Shown: positions 32,499-45,276 of the stretch, piece after piece
How positions within the stretch are numbered: the stretch's first letter is position 1
How the letters are laid out: the number at the start of each line of letters is the position of its first letter
From: Pseudevernia furfuracea
Lineage: Eukaryota; Ascomycota; Lecanoromycetes; Lecanorales; Parmeliaceae
Reading direction: 5' to 3'
DNA: 64,000 nucleotides
Assembly: GCA_022315425.1 (NCBI GenBank)
Contig: JAIUPT010000019.1
Location: forward strand, 248,001-312,000
The notes under the pieces: model-generated
What the model saw: the letters and a program-made list of their open reading frames with translations, nothing else
Told to the model about the DNA's origin: nothing
Databases searched by the model: none
Program-made: the position numbers and the translations under genes

Positions 32499-34180
32499 CT
32501 AACGCTCAATCCACCCGCCAGGTAACAGCTTCTCGGCCTGAACACTCTCCAAGTCCTCACTAATCGCGTGCTTGCGAGCCTTAGATTTGGCCAAGACCAT
32601 CTTCTCCATATTGACCAGATTGAGAGACCCCTCCATCGCAGTGAGAATGTGTTGGTGGTTGACGGCTGGGTGATTGTACGACGGAGCCGAGGTACTGGCA
32701 GTTGGAAGATGAATAGCGCGCCCTGCGAGGCTATCAATTTCCCGTAGACGTACATTGATGGGTCACTTACCCGTGGTCCTGCTAGAAGATATGGCTTTTC
32801 CCTCCTCACGAGCCTTCTTCGCGTCTTCTTCCATGGAGCGGGCAATGTTCATGAACTTCTGCAAAGTATCGGTCTGGTCATCGATGGAGATCCCGTAATT
32901 GATTTCCAGCATCTCTACGATTTCCGCGAGCTCGGTGATAACTTTGTCCTTGACCTTCATTTGCTTCCGCATTTCCTGAGTAGGACCGTCTGACTGGCCA
33001 GGAGACGCAAAAGTGTTTGGATGATTGGGGCTGTTGCCGCCAAATTGGCGAGGGCCAGGGCCGTAGTTGGTGAGGTTGCTACCCATATCGTAGTGACCAC
33101 TCATACCGCCGTAATTGCCGCCCATGCCGTAGTGATTATCCATGCCGTAGTGGGTGGAGCCGCCGATGTACTGAGCACTGGGACTCGAAGCCATAAAATT
33201 GCCGCCCGCCTGGTGAGGATAGTGGCTGAAATTTTGATTGAATGGATGGCCGGGAGCCTCGAAGTCGATTGACAGGTTGCGGTGGGAGTCCGCGGGAGGA
33301 GGAGAGGGGCGATCGTCCGGGTGAGGGCGGTTGAAGTTTACGAGTCGCTCAGCAGAGCCGAAACCCTCCTCTTTGACCATGTTCGCAATTTCTGATTGCT
33401 CGGCTTTGACAGGCGTGGGCTTGGAGTGCTGTGCGGCCTTGGCGTAGATGTGTTTGATCTGGTTCTGAATTTGAGAATCGAGGACAGCTGAATGCGCTGG
33501 AAGGTGACCTTTCCAATCTTTGTAGACTGGCCGAGGATTTGTCGCGTTCTTGCCGGCTACTGCTCGACCTAATTTGGCGTTAGCGCACTTCAGGCTTTTG
33601 AAAGTGAGGTTTGGAAAGAAGGCCCGATTTTGAGTGAAAGATGATGGAAAGGAAACTCACGACCTCGCTGAATTTGCACCGGCGGATCTGCAAGTCTCCC
33701 TGTATCAAAGTGGGCGTAGAGGCACACGCTATCAGCTAGTTTGCAGCCCTTGTTTGCCCAGTACCAGCAAGTAAGGTGTTTTACCGAAGGCGGCTGCGAA
33801 GTGCTGGATTGTACCCTTGGATTTGGCGAGTTGACAGGGTTGGATTTCAGTTGTTGGGCGGCCGTCGGTGAAAGGTTGTGCTGCGCGTTGCCTAGCCTCT
33901 GAGAGAAGTAGTTATCTGAGATTGCAGGTTTTGTCTCCTGTGAACTATACAAACGGCCAGCTGTTTGAGGAAGCTGCCCAACATACTCTTGATGAGCTTC
34001 AGGTCTATCTTTATCTGCAGCCGTGTTGAGAACATAGCCCTTTGCATAGTCAGATCCGTGGGTCTTGTAAAGGTTATACGACTGTGAGGCTTCAGATTTG
34101 GCTGATAGATTGCGCGGTGTTGAATCAAAAAAAGGATCATCTGCCGGAAGTTCATAGGCGGATATAGGGTTATAAGCCAT
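32499..34180 (-). CDS. CCCH zinc-finger protein (3 exons)
   Basis: Likely nuclear or RNA-associated protein. Exons on the minus strand: 34180-33661, 33568-32771 and 32722-32499; all phases agree (1, 1) and give 513 residues. For the last exon the acceptor at 32723 is chosen because it alone restores the frame that reads AVNHQHILTAMEGSLNLVNM and ends PGGWIER. A single zinc finger is at about 143-162 (CWYWANKGCKLADSVCLYAH, spacing C-X7-C-X6-C-X3-H). The middle is Gly/Tyr/Met/Asn-rich (about 270-340, HYGMGGNYGGMSGHYDMG), a prion-like low-complexity segment. A predicted coiled coil follows (about 375-430, MKVKDKVITELAEIVEMLEI to MEEDAKKAREEG). CCCH fingers commonly bind RNA; the target is unknown. 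Confidence 0.85.
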
Positions 34181-34998
34181 GTCGATTTATGATAGTATAC
34201 TGTAAATGTTATTAGTTTTTTATATATTAGGTCTCTGTCGGCTTGCTTATATTTATAACAGGATAAAGGCTTGGAGATAAGGTGAGGTGAAATTTGTATT
34301 TCACATCTAACGACATCTATAGACACTAGGGTTTGAATAACAAAACAACTTACTGTGAAGATTTCTAGCACAAAGGATCTTCTATCAACGCTATATGCTA
34401 TATGTAATATGATCAATGACATAAACGGATAGAGTGTTTAAGTGTGGTGTTTAAAAGACGGATCGCAAGGTGTAGATGCTGCTATTGATTTCACTCTGGC
34501 GTCAAATAATTAACGCGTTAGCCCTGTCTCTAGCGGAGTATAACACTTTGATAGGACTGTGCTCTTAGGACCAATAGCATGGACGGAGTGGATATTCAAG
34601 AACAATGTTCGAAGGGCGATATGTCGAGGTGTAGATGCTAATGTCGACTTCACTCTGGCTTTAAATTATTCACGCGTTAGCGCCGTCTCTAGCCGACCAC
34701 AAGACTGTGTAACAAGGCTGTGCTCAGTTCACTGGCTCTTCTATCCAGTCGAAGATATCTTTCCCAGACAATCTAATATCCTGGGGGCACATGCGTGAAA
34801 TTAAACCCATATTCAAGGTCTGCTCTGGAGAAAGCCACATGGCTGCTTGCTTGCTTGCTTCAAGGTGTATCAGGAATCAAAGGATGTTCTACCTAGAGAC
34901 CGTGAAGATCTGCCAGAATAGCCCAGGACTATGCCGGATGTTTCATTTTGCAGCGATTCGAGAAGGAGATATGCAAAGTCTATGAAACCCACACTCAC
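34181..34998. other. Intergenic region with an imperfect duplicated segment
   Basis: No gene. Two related segments of about 100 nt (near 34468-34565 and 34627-34727) lie in direct orientation; see the repeat entry. Confidence 0.45.
34468..34727 (+). repeat. Imperfect direct duplication, about 100-nt units
   Basis: Both copies begin GGTGTAGATGCT, pass TTCACTCTGGC, ACGCGTTAGC and GTCTCTAGC, and end GCTGTGCTC or GACTGTGCTC; by eye about three quarters of positions agree. Start-to-start distance is about 159 nt. One frame of both gives GVDA..DFTLA, hinting at a decayed repeat-protein gene. Confidence 0.6.
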
Positions 34999-36168
34999 TC
35001 AACCAGCAACCTTTGCCGCATGACCTGGTACAAGACCGAGGTTTTTCGCCTCAGTGCTGACGACCTCCGAGATGTCATCATCAAGGTCCTTTGCCCCCTT
35101 CTTTGGCGACCAACCAAGCAACTTGCGAGCCCGAATGGCATGAAACCTTGAGTTTGCTCCCCACAGCGCTGAGCCCCACCAAGCCAAATCATCCGCCTCT
35201 TTCTCGGAGATTGAGACGACTTCATCAGAGGAAAGTAAGCCTTGCTTGTGTGCAGCTTTTGCCACGGCCTTGGAGATGTGCCCCCAGATGTGCTCCCCAT
35301 TTTCCGCAAAATAGTACCCTTCATTCCCCCAGGTAGCCTTCCCGCCTCCTTCAACCGCAGCTTCAACAAGCTTGACATAGCAGTCGCTAAGGTCATGAAC
35401 AGAGACGTTCGGTCCAAGATTATCCCCATCTCCAACTTGAAGACCCTTTTTTCTCTCGAGCGTGCACCTCGTCAGCTCTGGAATCTGGTGGCTTCTTTGG
35501 TTTCCGGGGCCTCTTCCAGTCCCATAAATGGTAGGCGGACAGACGATCGCGGTCTTGACCTTAGGACCCTGTGCATTGATGACCTTTTTGTCATTCTTTC
35601 GATGGGGGGCGTGGTCGGGCAAAGAGGTAACTTCCCCAATGCCTTCCCAATCATTGTAGATCTTGGTAGACGGTTCTCCGTATGTCTTGCGGTCGATATC
35701 GGCGACAAAGAGAAGAGCATTGCCGGACGTGTGAATGTAGAAGCTCGGTTTTTCTGTTTCTCTGGTAGCAAGTCCTCTAGTGAGAGCGTTTACGGCCTTC
35801 TCGTTGTCGGCATTGGCGCAATCTAGACAATGAGAATCTATCAGAAAATGGTCCAGCTTCGAGGGCAATGCTAGAATACTGACGCACTGAGTACAATATC
35901 CGCCTTCTTTGCCTCCTGCCCCAGAACGTCCCCGTCATCTAAACTCCCATAGACGAGCTTAGCGTTCGCATATTGGCTCGCCACCTGAGCACCTTTGTCG
36001 GAGTTGCGGACCAGGCATGCTATTTCGTACTCGGGATGGGCGTGGAAGAGGGCATAGAGAACATCACCTCCAATATATCCTGTCGCACCAAGTCTGTATG
36101 AGTTTCAGTGGCAGAACAACCTAGGCTATACCAAAGACTAGAGTTTACAGGAAGATCTTGGGTGCCAT
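34999..36168 (-). CDS. NAD(P)-binding epimerase/reductase-like protein (3 exons)
   Basis: Extended short-chain dehydrogenase/NmrA-like Rossmann protein, probably a cytosolic oxidoreductase. Exons on the minus strand: 36168-36149, 36093-35888 and 35822-34999, joined in phase to 349 residues. The first exon encodes only MAPKIFL, the first beta strand; the nucleotide-binding GATGYIGGDV follows directly after the intron. Further signatures: AKLVYGSLDD, DIVLNCAN, YIHTSG, and VKTAIVCPPTIYGTGRGPGN, the conserved fungal block of this subfamily. The C-terminal part has SVHDLSDCYVKLVEAAVEGG, YYFAENGEHIWGHISKAVAK and GWSPKKGAKDLDDDI. The usual Tyr-X3-Lys is not obvious, so catalysis is uncertain. Confidence 0.88.
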
Positions 36169-36702
36169 TGCTATTGTTCTTCAAATGCTATCGGGCCAGT
36201 GAACATTCACAGCACTGAGTCACGCAACACATTAAACAAAGCTCCAAACATTTCTGAATTACAGAAGAGACAGAGAGATTCAAGTCATGGATGGGAGACT
36301 TCTATCCAGATTGCTGTGACATATGCACCTTGCGCACATAGGACAAGGGTAAAATAATGTTCTGCAGGTAAGGTGGAGAAGCATCCGAGGGATCTTACGA
36401 GTACGCGCTAGCGGCTAATCCCGAGACGACAATCCGAGAAGTGTCAAGTGAATGCCAGTTCACAATAAATACATATTCGCCAGTAAATCATTTAGAGCTT
36501 TGAAAAACCAACCCTCTTGTATCATTTGCAACCACAATTTTACTCTCTCGACAAAGCCGTATCCTTCCAAAAAAGCTTTGTCTTCAGCTCTACGTTACTC
36601 ATTTGCAACACACATCAATAGAGTCACTATCAACAAGGCATCCGCTCATGTGACTACCACGACAGATTTTCACCCTGAAAAGCCCGTGCGGGCCTGAGCC
36701 AA
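36169..36702. other. Divergent promoter region
   Basis: Shared spacer between the minus-strand epimerase-like gene and Tho2 on the plus strand; no gene or clear element seen. Confidence 0.45.
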
Positions 36703-39700
36703 ATGGCTCCCGGAGGTGGGGGAAAGAGGAAGAGAGGGGACAGGACTTACTCGAACGAGGGTAGAGAAGAAGGCTCGAGACCTTCACCTCATCGACCCGG
36801 TAATTTGGCGTTAGGGCAACAAAGCAACCAGCAGCAAGGCCAGCAGTCGCAAAATCATGGCAGAGATCAATATGACCAGCGTGGTGGAGGCAGAAGAAGA
36901 GGCAGCAGAGGAGGGCGTGGAGGCGGGCCTCAACGAAGCCCTATAAACAGTCCGAACGCCATACCGCTACAGCCACGTGCGAACAATGCATCCTCAAGAC
37001 CTATGTCACCTTCCTTCCCGCCGCCACAGCCCCAGGCGGAGTCGAAACAGGAACCAGCACCGCAGCCTTTGGCGACCAACACAGCAACAGCTCAGGTCTC
37101 AGAACAGCAGCAAAACAAGCCTGCACCTTACTACTACGAGTACATCACTGAAGAGAGGATAGGAGCATGGGCAGATCACGGAAAGAAGGAGGTCCTAGAT
37201 GTAGGTGTTACAGCTCGTACCGCACAGGATGGCCTTACTCTTGGCATCCTCTACCAGGAGTTGGTCAGATCTGGTCTCGACGGACGAATAGATGCAGCGG
37301 AAGCTGGGTCTACGATCAAAGACATCATCAAGAAGGATGATAACACTGACAACTCTGATGACATGGCCGACGAATTTCCTTTCGATGCAAGCTCGCTCTT
37401 CCTTGATTGCGTTTCGATCCTGACAGAAGCATCTCCTTCTATCTCAACACCATCATTAAAGGCACTCGTCTTGGCTACTGGCATACCGGCTCAACAGATG
37501 CGTCGTGAATTGGATAGCACGCTCTTGGAGAACTTTGGAATGATACGCAACACTTTCGTCAGAGTCGGCATTCGGAACACAACCAACCTTCTGTACCGCC
37601 AATCGAATTACAATCTACTTCGAGAGGAGACGGAGGGCTACTCAAAACTCATGACCGAGCTTTTCACAACCAGTAGCAACGAGTTACCAACCAGCGAGGT
37701 CGTCGAGGAAACTTTCGAGCGAGTCAAGGGAATGATTGGAGCTTTCGATCTTGATGTGGGAAGAGTTCTCGACATCACACTCGATGTTTTCGCAGCGGTC
37801 CTGGTAAAGCAATACCGATTTTTTGTGAAGTATCTCCGAGCAAGCTCGTGGTGGCCGCAAGAGAAGTACTTCAAGACAAATCCTACCGGGCATGTTTTGA
37901 GTCCTCTACCGAAATGGGCATTACCAGGTGCATCTGGATGGGGACTGAGTGACGAAGAGAAAGAAGATGTAGCTACGGCAAAAATTGAGCGAGACAACGC
38001 ATTCTGGGAGAGGAGTAAGGAAGTTGGAATGGGTGCCTACTTTGAGATTGGTGATCGCAGAGCAGAAGGATCAGCCCTTGCAGCCGCGGCCGCCAACAGG
38101 GGTTCCGAGGAATCATCTCAAGATGATGAAGATTGCAAGTGGATCGAAATCACGAATACACTACCTCCTCCAGGCAATCAGGTCGCCGCTCAGGTGCTCG
38201 GATTCAAACTGCGTTTCTACAGCTCTGCTGCACGGGACCCCAACGACGTACTCCCAGTCAATCTCATCTACCTGGCTGCGTTGCTGATCAAAGTCGGCTT
38301 TATCTCACTACGAGATCTATATCCTCACATCTGGCCGGCAGATCCAGCAATGGAAGGCGTCAAAGAAGAGAAGATGAAGGAGAAGGCTGAGAAGGAGAAA
38401 CTGAATCGTCCTGGCGGTGGCGCTACCAACGCGCTGATGGCCGCCGCGCCCCTTCCAGACGACTCCGTTGACGGCAAGATGAAAGAGGCCGCAAGACTAC
38501 GTGAGCTTGAAGCAGCTCGAAGAAATACAGCAAAAATTGACCTTACAACTGAGAGGTCAACACCAGCTGCGCAGGTAGAAGAAAAAGCCGAAGAACTTCC
38601 GGAGCCTTCTGAGCAAAAAGTTCAGTTGTTGAAGAGCTTACTCTGTATTGGTGCTCTGCCCGAAGCTCTCTACATGCTTGGCCGCTTTCCCTGGCTTCCA
38701 GACGCGTTTCCAGAACTTCCCGAACACATCCACCGCATACTACATCACTCTCTTAATAAAGTCTACGAGCCTTTGCGGCCTCTCAATGACCAAGCGGGCC
38801 TACGTGAGCAGCAGAAAATACCAGAACCTGATCAAGCCGGAGTAGCAAAAGGTGAGGTCAAGCTCATTGACGCACCTGCACGAAAGACCATGCGTTGGGC
38901 ACAATTGGACAAAGAGGATACGAACGAAGCAATTGATTACAAGTTTTATTGGGACGACTGGGCCGACAACGTCCCCGTATGTCAGACAGTTAATGATGTC
39001 TTCATTCTATGTTCTACCCTACTCAACTATACCGGAGTAAAGATCGGTCAAGATAGCTCGCTTTTAATAAAGCTAGCTCGGATTGGTAGCCATTCGTTGG
39101 CCACTGACACCTCGGACACAAACATGGCACGTTGGGTTGACCTTTCGAAACGATTGTTAGTGCCGGCTCTGTCTTTTACGAAATGCAATCCTGGAGTAGT
39201 CAATGAGGTCTTCGAGCTAATCAAGCATTTCTCGACGCCCACTCGGTACAGCATCTATGCAGAGTGGTACCAAGGACAGACTTCACGATCGCCGGATATC
39301 AAGTCCGCCTTCGACCAGGCAAAAGCCGAGACAAAAGATGTCCTCAAGCGCATCAGCAAAACCACGATCAAGCCCATGGCGCGAGCTTTAGCGAAGGTGG
39401 CGTATGCGTCGCCAGGGATCGTCTTTTCTGTTGCCATTGCTCAGCTCGAGTCTTACGAAAACATCGTTGATGCTGTGGTTGAATGCGCACGATATTTTAC
39501 ATATCTAGCATACGATGTGCTCACGTGGTCTCTCATGAGCGCTCTTGGAGGTACGGGAAGGAACAGGGTGCAGGCTGATGGCATGCTCACCAGCAAATGG
39601 TTGGCAGCATTGTCATTGTTCGCTGGCAAGGTCTTCAAGCGCTACTCTGTCATGAACCCCACACCCATCGTTCAATACGTCGCCGACCAACTCCGCAAAG

Positions 39701-42700
39701 GCAACTCAACGGATCTCATTATCCTTGAAGAAATCACCAAGTCTATGGCTGGCATTTTGTCCGACGCCAATTTCAATGACGCACAGGTCTGGGCAATGGC
39801 CGGTCGGGACCTTCTACAAGCACAGACCATACTTCAGCTGCATGATCGGCGGCACGAGTCGAAGACCACGGCCAAGCGACTCATGAAATCGCTGACGGAC
39901 TCGAGAATGGCTGGCCAGATCATAGTCTCTTTAGCCCAGGAACGGCAGACAGGTATTTTCAAAATTGAAGAGCAAGATGCTCATCCGAAACTGCTAGGCA
40001 ACCTTTTCGACCAACTTCACCGAATACTTACTCAATACATAGAGCTTTTGAGAAGCAACATGTCTGTTAAAGAGTTCGACAATTATGTACCCGGATTATC
40101 GGAGCTTGTGACTGCGTTTGGTATTGAACCCAGCGTCGCTTTCTGGATTAGCCGACCAAGCATTGCTGCAGCAATCGCTGACTACGATGCCAAGCACGGA
40201 AAGCGAAACTCGGACGCCAAAAAGCCATCCATGAAAGAAATAAAAGAAGATGCGGTTAAGACAGATGATGGGGCTCTAGGAGAAGAAACTGTCTCCGACG
40301 CAGCTAAGGTTGTCGTAGAAGATCAAATGGACGCGTCCGCAGCAACCGTAAATGGAGATTCGGACAAAGAGAATACCGATCTTGAAATGAGAGATGAGAA
40401 TGACAGCACACCAGCAGTTGTCTCTCCCTCTTTGCCCAAGGTCAACCCGATCCAACAGCCGTGGCATCCGGTTCTCCGAGAACTCATGGAAGCCATCCGT
40501 CCGACCTTACCCGAAAAGACCTGGGAAACCTTGAGTCAGCCATTCTATGTGACATTCTGGCAGCTATCGCTTCCAGACATGCATGTTCCATTGCCCAGCT
40601 ACAATGATGAGATCAATCGACTGAAAAAGAAGATATTAGCGATCAGCAGCGATCGATCAGACATCAGCATACTGGGCACCCAGAGGAAAGATAGAGAAAA
40701 GAAAGCTTTGGGCGAACTGCAAGACCGACTGCGAGATGAATCCGGAACCTGTGTACAAGTCTATCAGCAGATGAGAATGCGCCTCCAGAAAGAAAAGGAA
40801 CACTGGTTTGCCGGGCTTTGGGGCAAGTGGGATGCACTCAATGTTGCACTGATTGAGCACTGCTTTTTTCCACGAATCGTGCTCTCACCAGTCGACGCAA
40901 TGTATACTTTCAAGATGTTGAAATACCTGCATTCTTCAGGAACAACCAACTTCAGGACGATGGGTGTATACGATCAATTCTTTAAAGAGAAGAGGCTAAC
41001 GTCTATGATGTTCTTATGTACAGCTAAGGAGGCCGAGTGCTTGGGTCGCTTTTTCAATGAGATCCTTCGAGATCTCAGTCGATGGCACGCGGAAAAGTCA
41101 ACCTTTGAGAGAGAAGCCTTTGGCCCGAACAAGAATCTTCCTGGATTTTCGAAAAAGATGTCTAATGATAAGGGGATCGTTTCTTTCTATGAATACGAAG
41201 AATTCCGTAGGGTACTCCTGAAATGGCACCGAAATCTCAACGGCGCTTTGAAGAGCTGCATAGGTAGTGGCGAGTACATGCACATCCGGAATGCGATCAA
41301 CATTCTCAATAACGTCCATCAATACTTCCCAGCTGTGAATTGGATGGGTCAAAGTCAGCTCACCAGTATCGGAGAGTTGAGCAAGTCAGAAACTCGAGAA
41401 GATTTGAAAGTCGCAGCCACATCGTTGATAGGTGCCCTAAAGAGACGCGAGAAAGACTGGGTGCTCCCGCAAGCTTTCAACTTGGTAGGTACCAATTCTC
41501 TTGAATCCACACAGGCGGACTCTGATGTTGCGAAGACCGAAGGCGGCTCTGCAATCACCAACGGCGTCAGATCTACATCAGCGAAATCATCTACGCCACG
41601 TTCTGAAAGCGATACAGCTAGGACGTTGAATCCCAAGGCTCCCGATTTTCAGCCGAGTCCACGTCCGGTGTAAGCCTCAGTTCTCCTAGTGAATCTCATC
41701 ACAGACGGCTGATAATAAGCTCTAGTGCGAACGGCGCGCCGAAGATGGTCAGGACAGCTTCTGGAAAGCTTGAAGTCGAGGATGGTGAGATCGAAGACGC
41801 TAAAATGACAGACAATCCAGCCAACGAGGGTAAAAATTCAAATACCCAGCAGCTACCGAAACCAGCCTCAGCGGAGGTCCCCAAAGCATCAGCCGTTTTA
41901 GCGCCTTCTGTCGACTCATCGAAGCGCTTAGATGTTTCGCGGAAGGATTCTCCAGCCCCGAGTGCAAACCAAGCCTTACGACTATCTGCCACTGAGTCGT
42001 CCGCGCTTACGGGACCGGAGATTAGACCAACGGCAGCTTCTGCCCAATCTTCGGTCCCTGGCCGACCAGATTTGAGTCGCAATGCACCTTCCCATACCAC
42101 TAATGTGCCTATTCAGCATGGCCTTCCCAACAAGCCCGAGGCAAATGCATTAAGGGCTGGAGACCATCGCATGCCGGCACGGTCCGAGGGGCGTGGGCTT
42201 CATGACCACGCAAGAGAATCTCGCTTTCCTGAGCGGGGCGGAGCCGACAGATCTAGAGACATAGTACGTGATAGAGGGTCCGAGCGATCTGCTTCAGGAT
42301 CCTATACCCAAACTCACGAGAGGGCAAATGAGCGGACACCGCTAGCTGACAGAGAGCGCGCGGACATACGCCATGGCAATGAAAAGGCGCCTCCTACTCG
42401 AAATGCTGTTGATGATCGACACAATGGATCGCATGCTAGGGATGTCAGACAGCTACCTCGCGATGATAGACTGGACCGACCTTCAAACGACCGGCTATTT
42501 AACGAGCAGCAATCTAATCGTCGAGACGCGGAGATCCCTACACAAAGCGTAAGGGACACACTGATGCTACCACCACGGTCAAACATTCCTCAACACCCCG
42601 ACAGAGCTGCTCTTATTCAGGGAAACCAGAGTTCCGGTCGAGGATTACCCCCTAGCAATCCTCCTGACCGCCGCTCTGAGGCCTCGAGACACGACAACCA

Positions 42701-44270
42701 CTCCCATCCTGGACGAAGCTCCAGAGGACCATCGCCAAAGCGAGACGATGACCGTCGGATCCCTAGAGATGATGGTCTCCGCGAAGAGCGACCTCCAGTG
42801 GATGGGCGTCGTCCGGCCGATGACCCTTCGCGTCTTGCTCAGCCACGATATGAGGAACCTCACGCTCCAACGGGTCCACGGACAGGCCGTCCTCCGAGTG
42901 CTTTACCGGTGAATCCAACTGACCGGTTCAGAGACTCAATGAAGGCATCCGCTCTCCCGCCAGCGATCGACCCGAGTCACGGACGTTTGAGCCACGATTC
43001 AACTCACAACGGTAGACAGTCTGAGTCGCAATATGGAAGGCTCAATTCGAGCACGGACATACCATCCGGTCCAAGGTTAGCAAACGGAAACCATCCGCCT
43101 CCAAATCGGGGTGGTCGGAATGTCAGTGCCCCACAACCGCACCTCAACACCCAGCAACCTGTACTTGGTTCGCAAAGCTCTACTCCTGCCGCTCCAGCAC
43201 AGGACCGGCAGACGCCAAGCGGACCTTCGATGAGAGGGTCACCACGTAAGCCACCTCCGTTTAACCAACCTATCTCAACATCATCGGCACCTCCAACACC
43301 AGTAGCCCAGAGCCCAGAAACAGCCGGCATTCACCCCGATCGTCTAAAAGCTATCCAAGGGTCGGGCGCCGCTACTATAGACAGTACACCTGCAAACGGA
43401 GGGCCAACGCATGCCCCGTCGCCAATAGCCATGCCTGTGCCTGGCCCACCAAGAGGCCCGAATAATCATCTTGCCAGTCCTATTGCACAATCTCCGACTA
43501 ACCGCGGTCCGCCTACAGGCCCATCATTCCCGAACGATAGGAATAGAGATAAACGTTTTGCGGGTCTGCAAGGCGTACTTCAGCAAGTGGGATCGGTACC
43601 GGAGAGGTCTGGTCAAGGGGCGAGCATTCGTGGTAGGGGTGGTCGCGCAAACAATGTCAACATGCCATCTCCAATTACGCCTGGCCCGCCTGTCCATAAT
43701 CTGCCAAGACAGGACGGGCCTGCTCCTCGCGGCGACCTCTTTGCTGGAAGACCAAATGGCATATCGAACCCACAGCAAAGTGAGGGGGATGCAGGCTACG
43801 AGCGTGGAGGTAGGCGAGGAGGTGGACGGGACGATTCTGACCGTCGATCTGGCAGACATCGAAGCCGTTCACCCAAGGACAGGATACCTGGAGCATCAGT
43901 ACGGTCACGCGAGGACGAAGCAATGTATGGTCGAGATGGAACAGGAGAGCGATCCAGACCTAATGATGCACAGCCTGATAGAGACTTGCGAGGAGGTCTT
44001 GGACAGGCTGAGAAGAACATTCGCGGTGGAGCTGGCCCCGAGAGGAGAGAATCGCGTGCCGATGAACCTCTGAGGGACACGAGAAGACCCGGCCGGGACG
44101 ACGGCCCGTATCGAGATCGGAGAGGAGAGCTTGATCAGAGAGACAGAGGTGACCGAAGAGATGGGAGAGATAGAAGAGACGGCGGTGGGAGCGGAAGAAA
44201 GCGCGGAAGAGGTGGCGATGAAGGCCAAGGGGAGCGAGGCTTTGCAGATAACAAAAGGCCACGGAGGTGA
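36703..44270 (+). CDS. THO2: THO complex subunit 2 (2 exons)
   Basis: Scaffold of the nuclear THO/TREX complex coupling transcription to mRNA export. Exon 1 is 36703-41669, intron 41670-41725 (56 nt), exon 2 41726-44270; phase 2 is kept, giving 2503 residues, within the size range of mould Tho2. An N-terminal Arg/Gly/Gln-rich leader (about 1-145) precedes the helical body from YYYEYITEERIGAWADHGKK. Middle Tho2 segment: VNDVFILCSTLLNYTGVKIG and FSTPTRYSIYAEWYQGQ. The C-terminal Tharp region (about 1265-1580) includes QPFYVTFWQLSLPDMHVPLP, HCFFPRIVLSPVDAMYTFKM and GTTNFRTMGVYDQFF. Exon 2 is entirely disordered, changing from Pro/Ser-rich to an Arg/Asp/Gly-rich end (RDRRGELDQRDRGDRRDGRD), likely RNA-binding. 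The intron joins the folded body to the disordered tail. Confidence 0.95.
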
Positions 44271-45276
44271 TATGCTGGAGCAGCGGAGTCTTCGTGACTA
44301 TGTAACATCAAAGCATCATCAACAGCGACGGGGTTTATTCGTTATTTCGACACTTGGGCGGTCTCGGACAGCCATTCTCTCGCTTCAGCAATGAAGATTG
44401 TTTGGAGTAGCCTTTCGGGGAGTTTGGAGCGATAATAGCTGTCAGAAGGCAAGGCGTCTTGAGTCAAGGAACAGGCTGGTTTGCCTGCAAGCCTTGCCTA
44501 TCGAGTTCTACCAATTCAAGAGATTATACTCCAGGATTAGCATTTAGCAATATTATTGGGATTTTCCTCCTCGATAGCTCCACAATCTCTGCCTGCAGGT
44601 TCCAGACCGTGAATTGTCGTGCTGAAGAATTCAAGATTCAGAGGCGTGGAGTGTAGATCTTGGATCTTCAGTTCGAGACTTTTGCTGTTCTGTTGGAACT
44701 TGTATCATTGGATGGTTTCAACCAGTTCCAAAAGCACGGGCGACGGAAAGAGCAAGCGATAGAAGCGATCCAACAACGGGTTGAGCCTTCTTTTGCGCCT
44801 TTTCATGTGATTGGTATTCGGTACTTCGGTAGTGGTTTGTGCTCAAAGCACCAGTACCTACTCACATACTACCTCTTTAGTTTTGTTTAGTCCCTCTTTA
44901 GTATGTTGTTGGTAGGTGAAATTGCACCGAAGGCACAGGATTTTTACGAGATGAGAATCATTAGAGAGTCACCCATCACAGTCATCAATCGTCCTTCTCG
45001 TCCACCACTTCACCAATAAATAATAAATCACGACTTGTACATCTTCACATCATAATAATACATACATTTCACCTATATACCTAGTCTTCTTACTGAATAT
45101 CTCCAAAACCGTTATACTCCCGCCGCAATCTACTCGTTACAGCTTCGCCCGCCTCTCCCACGTCCAACTGCTGGGCATTGGAGGCACAGTGGCCACCCAA
45201 CAGCATTTGGAGCGCATGAATTCTTGATCCTTCGACAATTTTCTACATACTAATCACAGCGTCCCAAGCCATCATC
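44271..45276. other. Intergenic region
   Basis: No gene supported; the small frames have no motifs. The last 250 nt are probably promoter and leader of the next gene. Confidence 0.45.

Noticed and set aside
42314..44262. Antisense ORFs across the Tho2 tail
   Set aside because: Shadows of Arg/Ser/Pro-rich sense codons; no start context or motifs.
41745..44270. Separate Arg/Asp-rich gene downstream of Tho2
   Set aside because: A 56-nt GT-AG intron joins it in phase to the Tho2 body, and Tho2 proteins of moulds have such a disordered tail.
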